Below are positions 1 to 10,723 of a DNA stretch of 32,881 nt, piece after piece. Location of the stretch: contig JAEUMY010000001.1 in NCBI GenBank assembly GCA_016791265.1, positions 1 through 32,881 on the forward strand, given 5' to 3'. The DNA comes from Betaproteobacteria bacterium. GTDB lineage: Bacteria > Pseudomonadota > Gammaproteobacteria > Burkholderiales > Usitatibacteraceae. Made by a program: the position numbers and the translations under genes. The notes beneath the pieces are model-generated. The model saw only the letters and a list, made by a program, of their open reading frames with translations. It was not told the DNA's origin and did no database searches. How positions within the stretch are numbered: position 1 is the stretch's first letter; every line of letters starts with the position of its first letter.

Positions 1-1366
1 GTTCGGTCTGGCGCTGAACCTCGAGCGCGACTCCGTCGGTGCCGTGGTGCTGGGTGAATACGAGCACATCTCCGAAGGCGACACGGTGAAGTGCACCGGC
101 CGCGTGCTGGATGTGCCGGTCGGCAATGCGCTCGTTGGCCGCGTGGTCAACGCGCTGGGCCAGCCCATCGACGGCAAGGGCCCGATCAACACCACCGAGC
201 GCGACGTGATCGAAAAGGTTGCCCCGGGTGTGATGGCGCGTAAAGCCGTGGGCCAGCCGGTTCAGACCGGTCTCAAGTCAATCGACGCCATGGTCCCCAT
301 CGGCCGCGGCCAGCGCGAACTGATCATCGGCGACCGCCAGACCGGCAAGACCGCGGTGGCTGTCGATGCGATCATCAACCAGAAGGGCAAGGACCTCATC
401 TGCATCTACGTCGCCATCGGTCAGAAGGCGTCGTCGGTCAAGAACGTGATCCGCAAGCTGGAAGAGACCGGCGCGATGGCCTACACCATCGTTGTTGCCG
501 CGACCGCTTCCGAGTCCGCCGCGATGCAGTACATCGCACCGTATTCCGGCTGCACCATGGGCGAGTACTTCCGCGACCGCGGTCAGGATGCCCTGATCAT
601 TTATGACGATTTGACCAAGCAGGCTTGGGCGTATCGCCAGATCTCGCTGCTGCTCCGTCGTCCCCCGGGCCGCGAAGCGTATCCGGGCGACGTGTTCTAT
701 CTGCACTCGCGACTCCTCGAGCGTGCCGCCCGCGTGAACGAAGACTATGTCGAGAAATTCACCAAGGGCGCAGTGAAGGGCAAGACCGGTTCGCTCACCG
801 CGCTGCCTGTGATCGAAACGCAAGCTGGTGACGTGACCGCGTTCGTGCCGACCAATGTGATCTCGATTACCGACGGCCAGATCTTCCTGGAGACCGACCT
901 CTTCAACGCCGGTATCCGTCCCGCCATCAACGCCGGTATCTCGGTGTCGCGTGTGGGTGGCGCAGCACAGACCAAGATCGTGAAGAAGCTGGGCGGCGGT
1001 GTGCGTCTGGCGCTCGCGCAATATCGTGAACTGGCCGCGTTCGCCCAGTTCGCCTCCGACCTCGACGAAGCCACCCGCAAGCAGCTTGAGCGTGGCCGCA
1101 TGGTGACCGAGCTCATGAAGCAGCCGCAGTACCAGCCGCTGCAGGTGTGGGAAATGTCGCTGATGCTGTTCGCGGTGAACAACGGCTACTTCGATGACGT
1201 GGAAGTGAAGAAGGCGCTGTCGTTCGAGAAGGCGCTGCGCGAGTACGCCAAGACCAAGTACGCCGATCTCGTTGATCGCATCGAAAGCACAAAGGACCTC
1301 TCCAAGGATGACGAGGCCAAGCTGCACGACGTGATCAAGGATTTCAAGAAGAACGGCACGTACTGA
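1..1366 (+). CDS. atpA: ATP synthase F1 subunit alpha (5'-truncated)
   Basis: Non-catalytic nucleotide-binding subunit of the F1 head of the membrane ATP synthase. The frame is open from the window edge (first full codon at 2), so the beta-barrel N-terminus is cut off; 454 residues remain against about 513 in the family, so roughly 60 are missing. Visible hallmarks are the [14 protein letters not shown] stretch, the P-loop GDRQTGKT near 330-353, the GQKASSV segment and the [20 protein letters not shown] block, all nearly identical to other proteobacterial AtpA. It is first in the visible run atpA-atpG-atpD-atpC. No copy of the window's repeated palindrome lies inside the coding sequence; one lies directly after the stop. 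Identification is certain from family knowledge. Confidence 0.98.
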   Translation, partial: FGLALNLERDSVGAVVLGEYEHISEGDTVKCTGRVLDVPVGNALVGRVVNALGQPIDGKGPINTTERDVIEKVAPGVMARKAVGQPVQTGLKSIDAMVPIGRGQRELIIGDRQTGKTAVAVDAIINQKGKDLICIYVAIGQKASSVKNVIRKLEETGAMAYTIVVAATASESAAMQYIAPYSGCTMGEYFRDRGQDALIIYDDLTKQAWAYRQISLLLRRPPGREAYPGDVFYLHSRLLERAARVNEDYVEKFTKGAVKGKTGSLTALPVIETQAGDVTAFVPTNVISITDGQIFLETDLFNAGIRPAINAGISVSRVGGAAQTKIVKKLGGGVRLALAQYRELAAFAQFASDLDEATRKQLERGRMVTELMKQPQYQPLQVWEMSLMLFAVNNGYFDDVEVKKALSFEKALREYAKTKYADLVDRIESTKDLSKDDEAKLHDVIKDFKKNGTY

Positions 1367-1379
1367 TCATCCGGAACGT

Positions 1380-1399
1380 CCTTGCGAATATTCGCAAGG
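1380..1399. repeat. Iterated palindrome, 20-bp perfect form, atpA-atpG gap
   Basis: CCTTGCGAATATTCGCAAGG is a perfect 20-bp inverted repeat; the 12-mer core GCGAATATTCGC is 1384-1395. It starts 14 bases after the atpA stop and ends 34 bases before the atpG start. It is the longest dyad around any copy in the window. In the transcript it could fold into a hairpin only with a few unpaired central bases; no T-run follows, so it is not a standard terminator. Confidence 0.95.
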
Positions 1400-1433
1400 G
1401 CACCGGTAGATAAGGCATCCCACGAGGCAAGCA

Positions 1434-3724
<2,291 letters not shown>

Positions 3725-3753
3725 GGTAAGCGACCACTATTCTGAGAAGCCTT

Positions 3754-4173
3754 ATGGCACACACGATTCAAGTCAACATCGTCTCGGCTGAGGAAGCCAT
3801 TTTCGAAGGCGTTGCCGAAATGCTGGTAGCCCCAGGCGAGACCGGCGAGCTGGGCATCCTGCCCGGCCACGCCCCCCTGCTCACCCGGATCAAGGCCGGC
3901 ACGGTCAAGATCAAACAGCCCGGAAAAACGGAAGATGAGCTAATTTACGTTTCCGGTGGTATGATGGAAGTACAGCCTAAAGCGTTGACCATCCTTGCCG
4001 ACACGTCCATTCGGGCGCATGATCTGGATGAAGCCAAGGCGCTGGCGGCGAAACGGGCAGCGGAAGAAGCGCTGGCCGACAAGAGTTCAGAGCTGGACCG
4101 CGCGCGAGCGTTGGCGGAATTGGCCCAGGCCGCCGCCCAATTGCAGGCGATCCAGAAACTTCGCAGGAAGTAG
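3754..4173 (+). CDS. atpC: ATP synthase F1 subunit epsilon
   Basis: Small central-stalk subunit that binds gamma and can inhibit ATP hydrolysis. The 139-residue product has the N-terminal beta-sandwich ([31 protein letters not shown]) and a C-terminal two-helix Ala/Glu-rich part (about residues 90-139). It is the last gene of the operon: 29 bases after atpD and followed within 40 bases by a strong hairpin terminator. Length matches the family (about 138-141). Confidence 0.97.
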   Translation: MAHTIQVNIVSAEEAIFEGVAEMLVAPGETGELGILPGHAPLLTRIKAGTVKIKQPGKTEDELIYVSGGMMEVQPKALTILADTSIRAHDLDEAKALAAKRAAEEALADKSSELDRARALAELAQAAAQLQAIQKLRRK

Positions 4174-4212
4174 GTTGTCCTACGAAAAGATTTAGAGGCG
4201 CAACACAATTAA

Positions 4213-4243
4213 GGCAGCGGTTTCACCGGCTGCCTTTTTTTTT
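4213..4243 (+). terminator. Rho-independent terminator of the atp operon
   Basis: GGCAGC-GGT pairs with ACC-(G)-GCTGCC, a nine-pair stem with one bulged G and a small loop, followed by nine T residues at 4235-4243. It lies 40 bases after the atpC stop, as expected for the end of the operon, and separates atp from glmU. Confidence 0.88.
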
Positions 4244-4295
4244 CGCTTGTGCTCCGCCCGAGCTCTCCCGGAAGTCTCGGCCCAAGTCGCCTAAA

Positions 4296-5684
4296 ATGCC
4301 GATCATGGCATCCAAACTTTCCGTAGTCATCATGGCGGCCGGTCTCGGCCAGCGCATGAACTCTGAACTTCCCAAGGTTCTTCACCCGCTGGCGGGCCAG
4401 CCCCTGCTGGCCTACGTTCTCAACGCAGTCGAGGCTCTCAAACCGGACAAAGCTATTGTTGTCGTCGGCCACCACGCGGAGCAGGTGGCGGACGCATTCG
4501 CCGCGCGCGGCCTCACTTTCGTGTTGCAGCGCCCCCAGCTTGGCACCGGACATGCGGTCATGCAGGCCGTGCCTGAACTGCCCGATGAGGGCGTGGTGCT
4601 CATTCTCAACGGTGACGTGCCGCTCGTTCAGTCCTCGACGCTCGCCCTGCTAGTTGAGCGAGCGAGAAGCGACGCGCTCATTTTGTTGAATCACGAACTC
4701 GATGACGCCGGGAGTTATGGTCGTGTCATTCGCGACAACCATGCGAATATTCGCAAGATCGTCGAGTTCAAGGACGCAACTGCCGACGAGCGCGCGATTC
4801 GCGAGTGGTACACCGGTTCCATGGCGCTGCCCGCTGCGCGACTCAAAGGCTGGCTTGGAAAGCTCGGTACGGACAACAAGCAAAACGAGTACTACCTCAC
4901 CGGCTTGGTCGAGCTCGCGGTCACGGAGAAGGTGCGGGTCGACGCTGTCATGGCCGCGACGGAGTGGGAAGTCCAAGGCGTCAACAGTCGCGGCGAACAG
5001 GCGGCGCTGGAGCGCATGATTCAACGGCAACGCGCGGCATCGCTCATGGCGGCCGGCGTCACGCTGGCCGATCCAGCGCGCATCGACATTCGAGGCGCAC
5101 TGACCTGTCAGCGCGACGTCACCATCGACGTGAACTGTGTGTTTGAAGGGGACGTCGAGCTCGCGGCAAACGTCCGCATCGGGCCGCATTGCGTGATCCG
5201 CAACGCGAATATTCGCGAGGGCGCTGTCATCGAAGCATTCAGTCATATCGACGGCGCGAGCGTGGGCGCCCATGCGCGCATCGGCCCCTACGCGCGCCTG
5301 CGCCCCGGCGCGGAATTGGGAAATGATGTTCACATCGGCAATTTCGTCGAAGTGAAGGCGAGCAGTTTTGGCGCCGGATCGAAGGCGAACCACCTCGCCT
5401 ACATTGGCGACACGACGGTCGGCCGTCAAGTGAACATCGGCGCCGGCACCATCACCTGCAATTACGATGGCGCGAACAAGCATCGGACGGTCATTGAAGA
5501 CAACGTGCATATTGGGTCCGACGTGCAACTCGTCGCCCCGGTGACGGTGAAAGCCGGCGCCACCATCGCGGCCGGCACCACGGTGTGGAGAGACGCCGAG
5601 GCCGGCGAACTCACCTTGAATCCGAAACAACAAACCGTGCGCGCAGGCTGGACGCGCCCGGTCAAGAAGAAGGCCGACGCATGA
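4296..5684 (+). CDS. glmU: Bifunctional GlcNAc-1-P uridylyltransferase / GlcN-1-P acetyltransferase
   Basis: Makes UDP-GlcNAc for peptidoglycan and LPS: the C-terminal domain acetylates glucosamine-1-phosphate with acetyl-CoA, the N-terminal domain transfers UMP. The N-domain shows VVIMAAGLGQRM (nucleotide loop), LPKVLHPLAGQPLL and LNGDVPL (metal Asp); the C-domain from about residue 250 is a left-handed beta-helix of hexapeptide repeats with IGPYARLRPGAELG and the catalytic His of NHLAYIGD. The protein is 462 residues, against about 456 usual. The start is uncertain: ATG 4296 or ATG 4305 (MASKLSVVI), neither with a Shine-Dalgarno; a TAAAAT at 4292-4297 resembles a -10 box, which would make 4305 nearly leaderless. 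Two palindrome copies both read ANIR, in HANIRK and in a beta-helix coil (NANIRE). Confidence 0.97.
   Translation: MPIMASKLSVVIMAAGLGQRMNSELPKVLHPLAGQPLLAYVLNAVEALKPDKAIVVVGHHAEQVADAFAARGLTFVLQRPQLGTGHAVMQAVPELPDEGVVLILNGDVPLVQSSTLALLVERARSDALILLNHELDDAGSYGRVIRDNHANIRKIVEFKDATADERAIREWYTGSMALPAARLKGWLGKLGTDNKQNEYYLTGLVELAVTEKVRVDAVMAATEWEVQGVNSRGEQAALERMIQRQRAASLMAAGVTLADPARIDIRGALTCQRDVTIDVNCVFEGDVELAANVRIGPHCVIRNANIREGAVIEAFSHIDGASVGAHARIGPYARLRPGAELGNDVHIGNFVEVKASSFGAGSKANHLAYIGDTTVGRQVNIGAGTITCNYDGANKHRTVIEDNVHIGSDVQLVAPVTVKAGATIAAGTTVWRDAEAGELTLNPKQQTVRAGWTRPVKKKADA
4743..4754. repeat. Iterated palindrome GCGAATATTCGC in glmU (1)
   Basis: Perfect 12-mer, 14 bp with the T/A flanks. It codes ANIR in phase 1, in the variable turn between YGRVIRDN and KIVEFKDA of the uridylyltransferase domain. 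Confidence 0.95.
5205..5216. repeat. Iterated palindrome GCGAATATTCGC in glmU (2)
   Basis: Perfect 12-mer, 14 bp with the C/G flanks. It codes ANIR in phase 1, inside a hexapeptide-repeat coil (CVIRNANIREGAVIE) whose length is unchanged relative to other GlmU proteins. Confidence 0.95.
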
Positions 5685-6775
5685 AATTCCTGATTCGCCT
5701 CGTCATCCTGTTCGGCGTGCTGGCTGGCACTGCCGCATGGTTTTTGTCCAACGGCGCTCTGACTGGCAGCGGCATTCTGCAGGGCATCGGTCTCGCCGCG
5801 ATCATCCTTGTCGGAGTCATCGTTCTCGGTGTCGCCTGGTTCTGCTTCAAAATCTACCGGATGGTCAAGGGCGCCATGGCGGGTGGCGGCGGCATGGTCG
5901 CGCGGGTCAGGCTGGTGACAGCGGAAGGGGACGACGAGGGCGCACACGCCAACGAAACCGCTGCGTTGGTGTCGCATTTCGAGGCGCTCGGCTTTCAGCG
6001 CGCGGGGCGATTCCGCATCGATGAACTGCAAGGCTTGATCCTCGACGCACTGGTCAAGCCCGACGAGGAAATGGCGGCAGCCATTTACGATCATCCCAAC
6101 TTTCCCGCTTTCTACGATGTCACCGCCATCGACCATGAAGGCAACTGCTTCACCATCACGACAAGTCCGCTGTCGCATGCCGACAATGTGCCGAACGGCA
6201 GTGAGGTGAAAATCGCGCTGGGTCTGCCGGTGCAAGAGGCTGTGCGCCGTATGCGCGCCGAGCGGCCAGAGGGCAACTGGCAAGTTCTCGAGCACGACAG
6301 CATCGTCGCCGCCATCGAGGACGCGTATGCGCGCAGCATGGATCACCAGATCCGGCGCGGCACCATCGGCCACTCGTACGTCCGTCAGATCGCCGCACTG
6401 TCCAATCCCAAGGCCGAGCTGACCGACGACATGATTGAAAGCGCCATCAAGCAGCATGAAGCTGGATTGCGCGCCCTGATCGACGAGGCGTGCATCGCCA
6501 ATTTCCTCAAGACTCACAGCCTGCCCGCGGCCGAGTGGGAGCGCGCGCGCGACCATGTCGTTGTGGTGCATGACCGCATGGAAATCACCGAGATCAAGTC
6601 TCTGATCGACGCCCACATGCCCGATGGTCAGGAGGCCAAGCTCCCGCGCGAACCATTGCCGCCGCAAGAAATGTTCCTCAAGTACCTGGAGAAGTACCGC
6701 CTCATGGGCAAGTTCAAATACCTGGGCGCCGTCGAGTCACCCGTGCCGGCACGCCTCTTTCGCGGGCCGGACTGA
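5681..6775 (+). CDS. Conserved-looking two-helix membrane protein, function unknown
   Basis: I do not recognise this 364-residue protein. Two strongly hydrophobic segments at about residues 4-22 and 33-55 form an N-terminal hairpin anchor; residues 60-364 are hydrophilic, charged and mostly helical-looking (AIEDAYARSMDHQIRRG, then a long C-terminal Glu/Lys/Arg-rich part), probably on one face of the membrane. No catalytic motif or cysteine cluster stands out. The start ATG overlaps the glmU stop as ATGA, so translation is probably coupled to glmU, and glmS follows 45 bases later. Being sandwiched between the two UDP-GlcNAc genes hints at a cell-envelope role, but that is inference only. It contains no palindrome copy. 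Confidence 0.85.
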   Translation: MKFLIRLVILFGVLAGTAAWFLSNGALTGSGILQGIGLAAIILVGVIVLGVAWFCFKIYRMVKGAMAGGGGMVARVRLVTAEGDDEGAHANETAALVSHFEALGFQRAGRFRIDELQGLILDALVKPDEEMAAAIYDHPNFPAFYDVTAIDHEGNCFTITTSPLSHADNVPNGSEVKIALGLPVQEAVRRMRAERPEGNWQVLEHDSIVAAIEDAYARSMDHQIRRGTIGHSYVRQIAALSNPKAELTDDMIESAIKQHEAGLRALIDEACIANFLKTHSLPAAEWERARDHVVVVHDRMEITEIKSLIDAHMPDGQEAKLPREPLPPQEMFLKYLEKYRLMGKFKYLGAVESPVPARLFRGPD

Positions 6776-6791
6776 TGCGGTCGCACTCTCT

Positions 6792-6803
6792 CCGAATATT
6801 CGC
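6792..6803. repeat. Iterated palindrome variant upstream of glmS
   Basis: CCGAATATTCGC: 11 of 12 bases match the repeat (first G replaced by C), and the core CGAATATTCG is intact. It sits in the 45-base gap before glmS, 17 bases upstream of its ATG, just ahead of AAGGA, the probable ribosome-binding sequence. Confidence 0.85.
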
Positions 6804-6820
6804 AAGGACTTCCTGACACC

Positions 6821-8647
6821 ATGTGCGGCATCGTTGGCGCCATCGCGGATCGCAATGTTGTTCCTCTCATCACCGAAGGTCTGAAACGGCTTGAGTATCG
6901 CGGTTACGACTCGGCCGGCGTGGCGGTTGTCGGCGCGAATATTCGCCGCGTGCGGCGCGTGGGTCGCGTGGCGGAAATGGAATCGGCCATCGCCGCCGAA
7001 AAGCTCACCGGCGTTCTCGGCATCGGCCACACCCGCTGGGCCACGCACGGTGGCGTGACCGAACCCAACGCGCATCCCCATGTGTCGATGAATGAAATCG
7101 CCGTCGTGCACAACGGCATCATCGAAAACCACGAGGCGCAGCGCGAGCGGCTGAGAGCCGCGGGCTACACCTTCGAGTCGCAGACCGACACAGAGGTCAT
7201 CGCCCACCTCATCCATTTTCATCTGCGCGAAACCAGCGATCTCTTCATCGCCACGCAGCGTGCAGCGCGCGAGCTGGAAGGCGCCTATGCCATCGCCGTG
7301 GTGGCGTTGTCGTCACCCGGCATCATGACGGGCGCCCGCATGGGCTGTCCGCTATTGGTGGGGCGCGGTGACGGAGAGAATTTCATCGCCTCCGACATGT
7401 CCGCCATCATCAGCGCCACCAATCGTGTGGTGTATCTGGAGGACGGCGATGTCGTCGCCGTCACGCGCGAGGGGGTGCGTGTGGTGGATCGCAGCGGAGA
7501 GCCGGTTGAGCGCATCGAGCATGTCTCCACGCTCACCGCCGACGCAACCGACCTCGGCCCTTATCAGCACTACATGCAGAAGGAAATCCACGAGCAGCCC
7601 CGCGCCATCGCCGACACGCTGGAGGCGGTCATCGATGGCGGCATTGATGCCGCGTTGTTCGGACGCGACGCCACGCGAATATTCGCAGAGGTGGATGCGG
7701 TGCTCATTCTCGCCTCCGGCACCAGCAGCTACGCTGGCCTGGTCGCACGCCAGTGGATCGAAACTTTTGCCCAGCTACCCTGCACAGTGGAGCTCGGGCA
7801 CGAATATCGCTACCGCGATTCCATCGCCAATCCGCGCCAGCTCGTGGTCACCATCTCGCAGTCGGGCGAGACGCTCGACACCATGGAAGCGCTGAAGCGC
7901 GCCAAGGAGTTGGGCCACACCCACACGCTGTCCATCTGCAATGTGCAGGAGAGCGCCATTCCCCGTGCGTCCGCGCTGGTGTACTACACGCGCGCCGGCG
8001 CCGAAATTGGTGTGGCGTCCACCAAGGCCTTCACAACCCAACTGGTTTCACTCTTCACCATGGCCATGGCACTCGCCAAGGCGCGTGGACGGCTCACGTC
8101 GCATACCGAGGCCGATGCCATCGAGCAGCTCCGCTTCCTGCCGGGCAGTGTGCAGCATGCGTTGAACCTCGAGCCGCAGATCCAGGCCTGGGCCGAGCGC
8201 TTTGCCGACAAGCAGAATGCGCTCTTCCTCGGGCGTGGCATCCACTATCCCATCGCGCTCGAAGGTGCCTTGAAGCTGAAGGAAATCTCCTACATCCATG
8301 CCGAGGCCTATCCCGCCGGCGAACTGAAGCACGGCCCGCTGGCGCTGGTGGACAACGCCATGCCGGTTGTCGTCATCGCGCCCAATGACGCGCTCCTGGA
8401 GAAGGTGAAATCCAACATGCAGGAAGTGCGCGCCCGCGGCGGCGAGCTGTATGTGTTCACCGATCTCGACAGCCACTTTACGGACAGCGAAGGCGTGCAC
8501 GTCATCCGCACACCTCGGCATGCCGGCGTGCTGTCGCCGGTCGTGCATGCCATCCCGGTGCAGTTGCTGGCGTATCACACCGCGCTGAAGCGGGGCACGG
8601 ACGTGGACAAGCCGCGCAACCTGGCCAAGAGTGTGACGGTCGAGTAA
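6821..8647 (+). CDS. glmS: Glutamine-fructose-6-phosphate aminotransferase (isomerizing)
   Basis: First enzyme of amino-sugar synthesis: glutamine plus fructose-6-phosphate gives glucosamine-6-phosphate, which feeds GlmU through GlmM. The 608-residue length is standard. MCGIVGAI places the catalytic Cys2 exactly at the N-terminus, so the start is certain; [22 protein letters not shown] follows in the glutaminase domain. Two SIS sugar-isomerase domains come after it ([17 protein letters not shown]), and the C-terminus [11 protein letters not shown] is nearly universal. Two palindrome copies fall in variable surface positions, coding ANIR near residue 40 and RIFA near residue 287. No glmS ribozyme-like leader fits in the 45-base upstream gap. 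Confidence 0.99.
   Translation: MCGIVGAIADRNVVPLITEGLKRLEYRGYDSAGVAVVGANIRRVRRVGRVAEMESAIAAEKLTGVLGIGHTRWATHGGVTEPNAHPHVSMNEIAVVHNGIIENHEAQRERLRAAGYTFESQTDTEVIAHLIHFHLRETSDLFIATQRAARELEGAYAIAVVALSSPGIMTGARMGCPLLVGRGDGENFIASDMSAIISATNRVVYLEDGDVVAVTREGVRVVDRSGEPVERIEHVSTLTADATDLGPYQHYMQKEIHEQPRAIADTLEAVIDGGIDAALFGRDATRIFAEVDAVLILASGTSSYAGLVARQWIETFAQLPCTVELGHEYRYRDSIANPRQLVVTISQSGETLDTMEALKRAKELGHTHTLSICNVQESAIPRASALVYYTRAGAEIGVASTKAFTTQLVSLFTMAMALAKARGRLTSHTEADAIEQLRFLPGSVQHALNLEPQIQAWAERFADKQNALFLGRGIHYPIALEGALKLKEISYIHAEAYPAGELKHGPLALVDNAMPVVVIAPNDALLEKVKSNMQEVRARGGELYVFTDLDSHFTDSEGVHVIRTPRHAGVLSPVVHAIPVQLLAYHTALKRGTDVDKPRNLAKSVTVE
6935..6946. repeat. Iterated palindrome GCGAATATTCGC in glmS (1)
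   Basis: Perfect 12-mer coding ANIR ([10 protein letters not shown]) in phase 1 in the glutaminase domain, in the variable stretch between VAVV and the conserved VGRV. Flanks are C and C, the only copy with a 3' C. Confidence 0.95.
7675..7686. repeat. Iterated palindrome GCGAATATTCGC in glmS (2)
   Basis: Perfect 12-mer read in a different phase from the first glmS copy, coding RIFA ([12 protein letters not shown]) just before the first SIS domain. Confidence 0.95.
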
Positions 8648-8653
8648 CCGAAG

Positions 8654-9394
8654 ATGGATCTGGCCGGCGCAGCGCGAGCGTTGGGCGCGGCACGCCGGGT
8701 CGCGGTGCTCACCGGTGCCGGAATTTCCGCAGAATCAGGCGTCCCCACCTTTCGCGATGCTCAGACCGGACTGTGGGCGCGCTATCGTCCGGAGGACTTG
8801 GCCACGCCGCAAGCCTTCGCCCGTGAACCCCAGCTCGTCTGGGAATGGTACACGTGGCGACGCGAGCTGGTGGCGAGGGCGCAGCCGAATGCCGGACACC
8901 GTGCGCTGGTTGAATTGGCTGCATGCGTGCAGCACATGACGCTGATCAGCCAGAACGTTGATCACCTCCACGAGTTGGCCGGCTCGCGCGATGTGCTGAA
9001 ACTGCACGGCAGTCTGTTCGCGAATATTCGCGAAGACGACCGCCTGCCAGTTGCCGACAGCGACAGGACCGACGATGTGCCACCGCGCTGTCGCGTGACC
9101 GGACAACGCGTCCGGCCCGGCGTGGTGTGGTTTGGCGAGTCGCTGCCGGCTGATGTGCTGCATGCCGCCCTTGAGGCGGCGCGGGAAGCGGATGTCTTCC
9201 TCAGCATCGGCACCTCCTCCGCTGTTGAACCCGCCGCATCCTTGCCCTTCATGGCGAGCCAGCGCGGCGCGACAGTCATCGAAATCAATCCGGACACAAC
9301 GCCGCTCACCGGGCGGTGCGAATATTCGCTGCGCGGCCCCGCCGCTGAAGTATTGCCAGTGCTGGTCCGGCACGCCTTTGCCTCGGTCGAATGA
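8654..9394 (+). CDS. Sir2-family NAD-dependent protein deacylase with degenerate zinc site
   Basis: Sirtuins remove acyl groups from protein lysines using NAD+. The 246-residue protein has the Rossmann motif GAGISAESGVPTFRD (about residues 21-35), QNVDHLHELAG (100-110), the catalytic His of LHGS (H118), VVWFGE (157-162) and GTSSAVEPAA. The small zinc module that should follow H118 normally has two Cys pairs; here the first pair is absent, its place taken by the palindrome-coded FANIRE (122-127), and only C146 remains of the second. The protein either folds without zinc or belongs to a zinc-less sirtuin group. It starts 6 bases after the glmS stop. It resembles CobB only in fold, so no symbol is given. 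Confidence 0.9.
   Translation: MDLAGAARALGAARRVAVLTGAGISAESGVPTFRDAQTGLWARYRPEDLATPQAFAREPQLVWEWYTWRRELVARAQPNAGHRALVELAACVQHMTLISQNVDHLHELAGSRDVLKLHGSLFANIREDDRLPVADSDRTDDVPPRCRVTGQRVRPGVVWFGESLPADVLHAALEAAREADVFLSIGTSSAVEPAASLPFMASQRGATVIEINPDTTPLTGRCEYSLRGPAAEVLPVLVRHAFASVE
9020..9031. repeat. Iterated palindrome GCGAATATTCGC in sirtuin (1)
   Basis: Perfect 12-mer, extended by flanks to an 18-bp perfect dyad (9017-9034, TTCGCGAATATTCGCGAA). It codes ANIR exactly where the first zinc-binding Cys pair of sirtuins would lie. Confidence 0.95.
9318..9329. repeat. Iterated palindrome GCGAATATTCGC in sirtuin (2)
   Basis: Perfect 12-mer read in the third phase: C-EYS in GRCEYSLRGPAAE near the C-terminus, just before the conserved small-domain end of sirtuins. 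Confidence 0.95.
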
Positions 9395-9422
9395 CGGCGT
9401 CCGGTCGGCGGACTTGCACCGT

Positions 9423-9434
9423 GCGAATATTCGC
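9423..9434. repeat. Iterated palindrome GCGAATATTCGC, sirtuin-adh gap
   Basis: Perfect 12-mer in the 78-base intergenic gap, 29 bases after the sirtuin stop and only 94 bases after the preceding copy ends. No T-run follows. Confidence 0.95.
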
Positions 9435-9472
9435 GTGAGACTCCCCGCTGCCATTCTCTTCGACTACTGCCC

Positions 9473-10597
9473 ATGAAAATCCGCGCCGCTGTCCTCCATG
9501 CCTCGGGGGCCGAACTGCCCTATGCGCAATCACAGCCGCTGCGCATCGAGGAACTTGAGCTCGCCCCGCCCGGTCGCGATGAAGTCCTGGTAAGACTGGC
9601 CGCGGCGGGCCTCTGCCATTCCGACCTCTCGGTCATCAACGGGGATCGCCCGCGTCCGACGCCGATGGCGCTCGGGCATGAAGCCGCGGGTGTGGTGGTC
9701 GAATGCGGCGAAGGTGTCAGTGATCTCACGCCGGGCGATCACGTCGTCATGGTCTTCGTGCCCAGTTGCGGCCACTGTCTGCCGTGCATGGAGGGCCGGC
9801 CAGCGCTGTGCGAACCCGGCGCCGCGTCGAACACCAAAGGCGAACTGCTGGGCGGCTTCAAGCGTCTCTTCAAGGACCATGCGCCCATTCATCACCACAT
9901 GGGAGTCTCCGCGTTCGCCGATCATTGTGTGGTGTCGCGCCGCTCGCTGGTCAAGGTGGGTCGCGACCTTCCGCTGGAGCATGCGGCGCTCTTTGGTTGC
10001 GCGGTGTTGACGGGCGTCGGCGCGGTGGTGAACACGGCAGAGGTGAAGGCCGGGTCATCGGTGGCCGTCATCGGTCTGGGCGGTGTGGGCCTGGCCGCGC
10101 TATTGGGAGCGGTTGCGGCCGGTGCAGCAGACATCATCGCCATTGACATGGCGGACGACAAACTCGCGATGGCGAAGTCGCTGGGCGCCACTGCGACCGT
10201 GAATGCGGCATCGCCCGATGCCATCGATCAAGTGAAGGCGCTGACGAAGGGCGGTGTGCATTACGCATTCGAGCTGGCCGGCTCGGTGAAGGCGCTTGAG
10301 CTGGCCTACCGCATCACCCGCCGCGGCGGCATGACCGTGACCGCGGGACTCCCGAATCCCGCGCATGTGTTCAACCTGCCGACGACGCATCTCGTGGCCG
10401 AGGAGCGCACGTTGAAGGGCAGCTACATCGGCACCTGCGTGCCGGCACGCGACGTACCGCGCTACATCGCGCTGTTCAAGCAAGGACGCCTGCCGGTGGA
10501 TCGGCTGCTTACCGGGCGCATCACGCTGGACGAAATCAATCACGGCTTCGATCTGCTGCGCGAAGGAAAAGCGATTCGCCAGGTCGTGGTGTTCTGA
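9473..10597 (+). CDS. Zinc-dependent alcohol dehydrogenase (MDR family)
   Basis: Medium-chain dehydrogenase/reductase that oxidises an alcohol or reduces an aldehyde with a nicotinamide cofactor; the substrate cannot be read from sequence. Catalytic zinc ligands are present: C48 (GLCHSD), H69 (LGHEAAG) and C178 (LFGCAVLTG). The four structural-zinc cysteines lie in SCGHCLPCMEGRPALC (C99, C102, C105, C113). The Rossmann motif GLGGVG is at 203-208 and an Asp near 227 after the second strand suggests NAD rather than NADP. The 374-residue length and motifs fit the class III-like (formaldehyde/aryl-alcohol type) branch. No clear Shine-Dalgarno precedes the ATG at 9473. No palindrome copy lies in the gene. 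Confidence 0.94.
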   Translation: MKIRAAVLHASGAELPYAQSQPLRIEELELAPPGRDEVLVRLAAAGLCHSDLSVINGDRPRPTPMALGHEAAGVVVECGEGVSDLTPGDHVVMVFVPSCGHCLPCMEGRPALCEPGAASNTKGELLGGFKRLFKDHAPIHHHMGVSAFADHCVVSRRSLVKVGRDLPLEHAALFGCAVLTGVGAVVNTAEVKAGSSVAVIGLGGVGLAALLGAVAAGAADIIAIDMADDKLAMAKSLGATATVNAASPDAIDQVKALTKGGVHYAFELAGSVKALELAYRITRRGGMTVTAGLPNPAHVFNLPTTHLVAEERTLKGSYIGTCVPARDVPRYIALFKQGRLPVDRLLTGRITLDEINHGFDLLREGKAIRQVVVF

Positions 10598-10723
10598 GCG
10601 CACGACATAGCTTGCAGGCGCCAGCAATCAGGCGCAGCATGAGACTTCGCAAGTAGACCGCAGGTGGGACTGCACACACTGCGGCGCGGCGATTCCGCCA
10701 TCACCCTCAGAGGAGAGAGATCG

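Noticed and set aside
278..1327. Long open frame on the minus strand opposite atpA (349 codons), and similar long frames opposite atpD, argS, priA, hemE and gltB
   Set aside because: Their peptides are His/Arg/Gly-rich low-complexity translations with no family resemblance, as expected of antisense frames in GC-rich genes.
7801..7810. CGAATATCGC in glmS, close to the iterated palindrome
   Set aside because: It lacks one T, is not a palindrome, and codes the conserved GHEYRYRDS of GlmS; conservation of the protein explains it.
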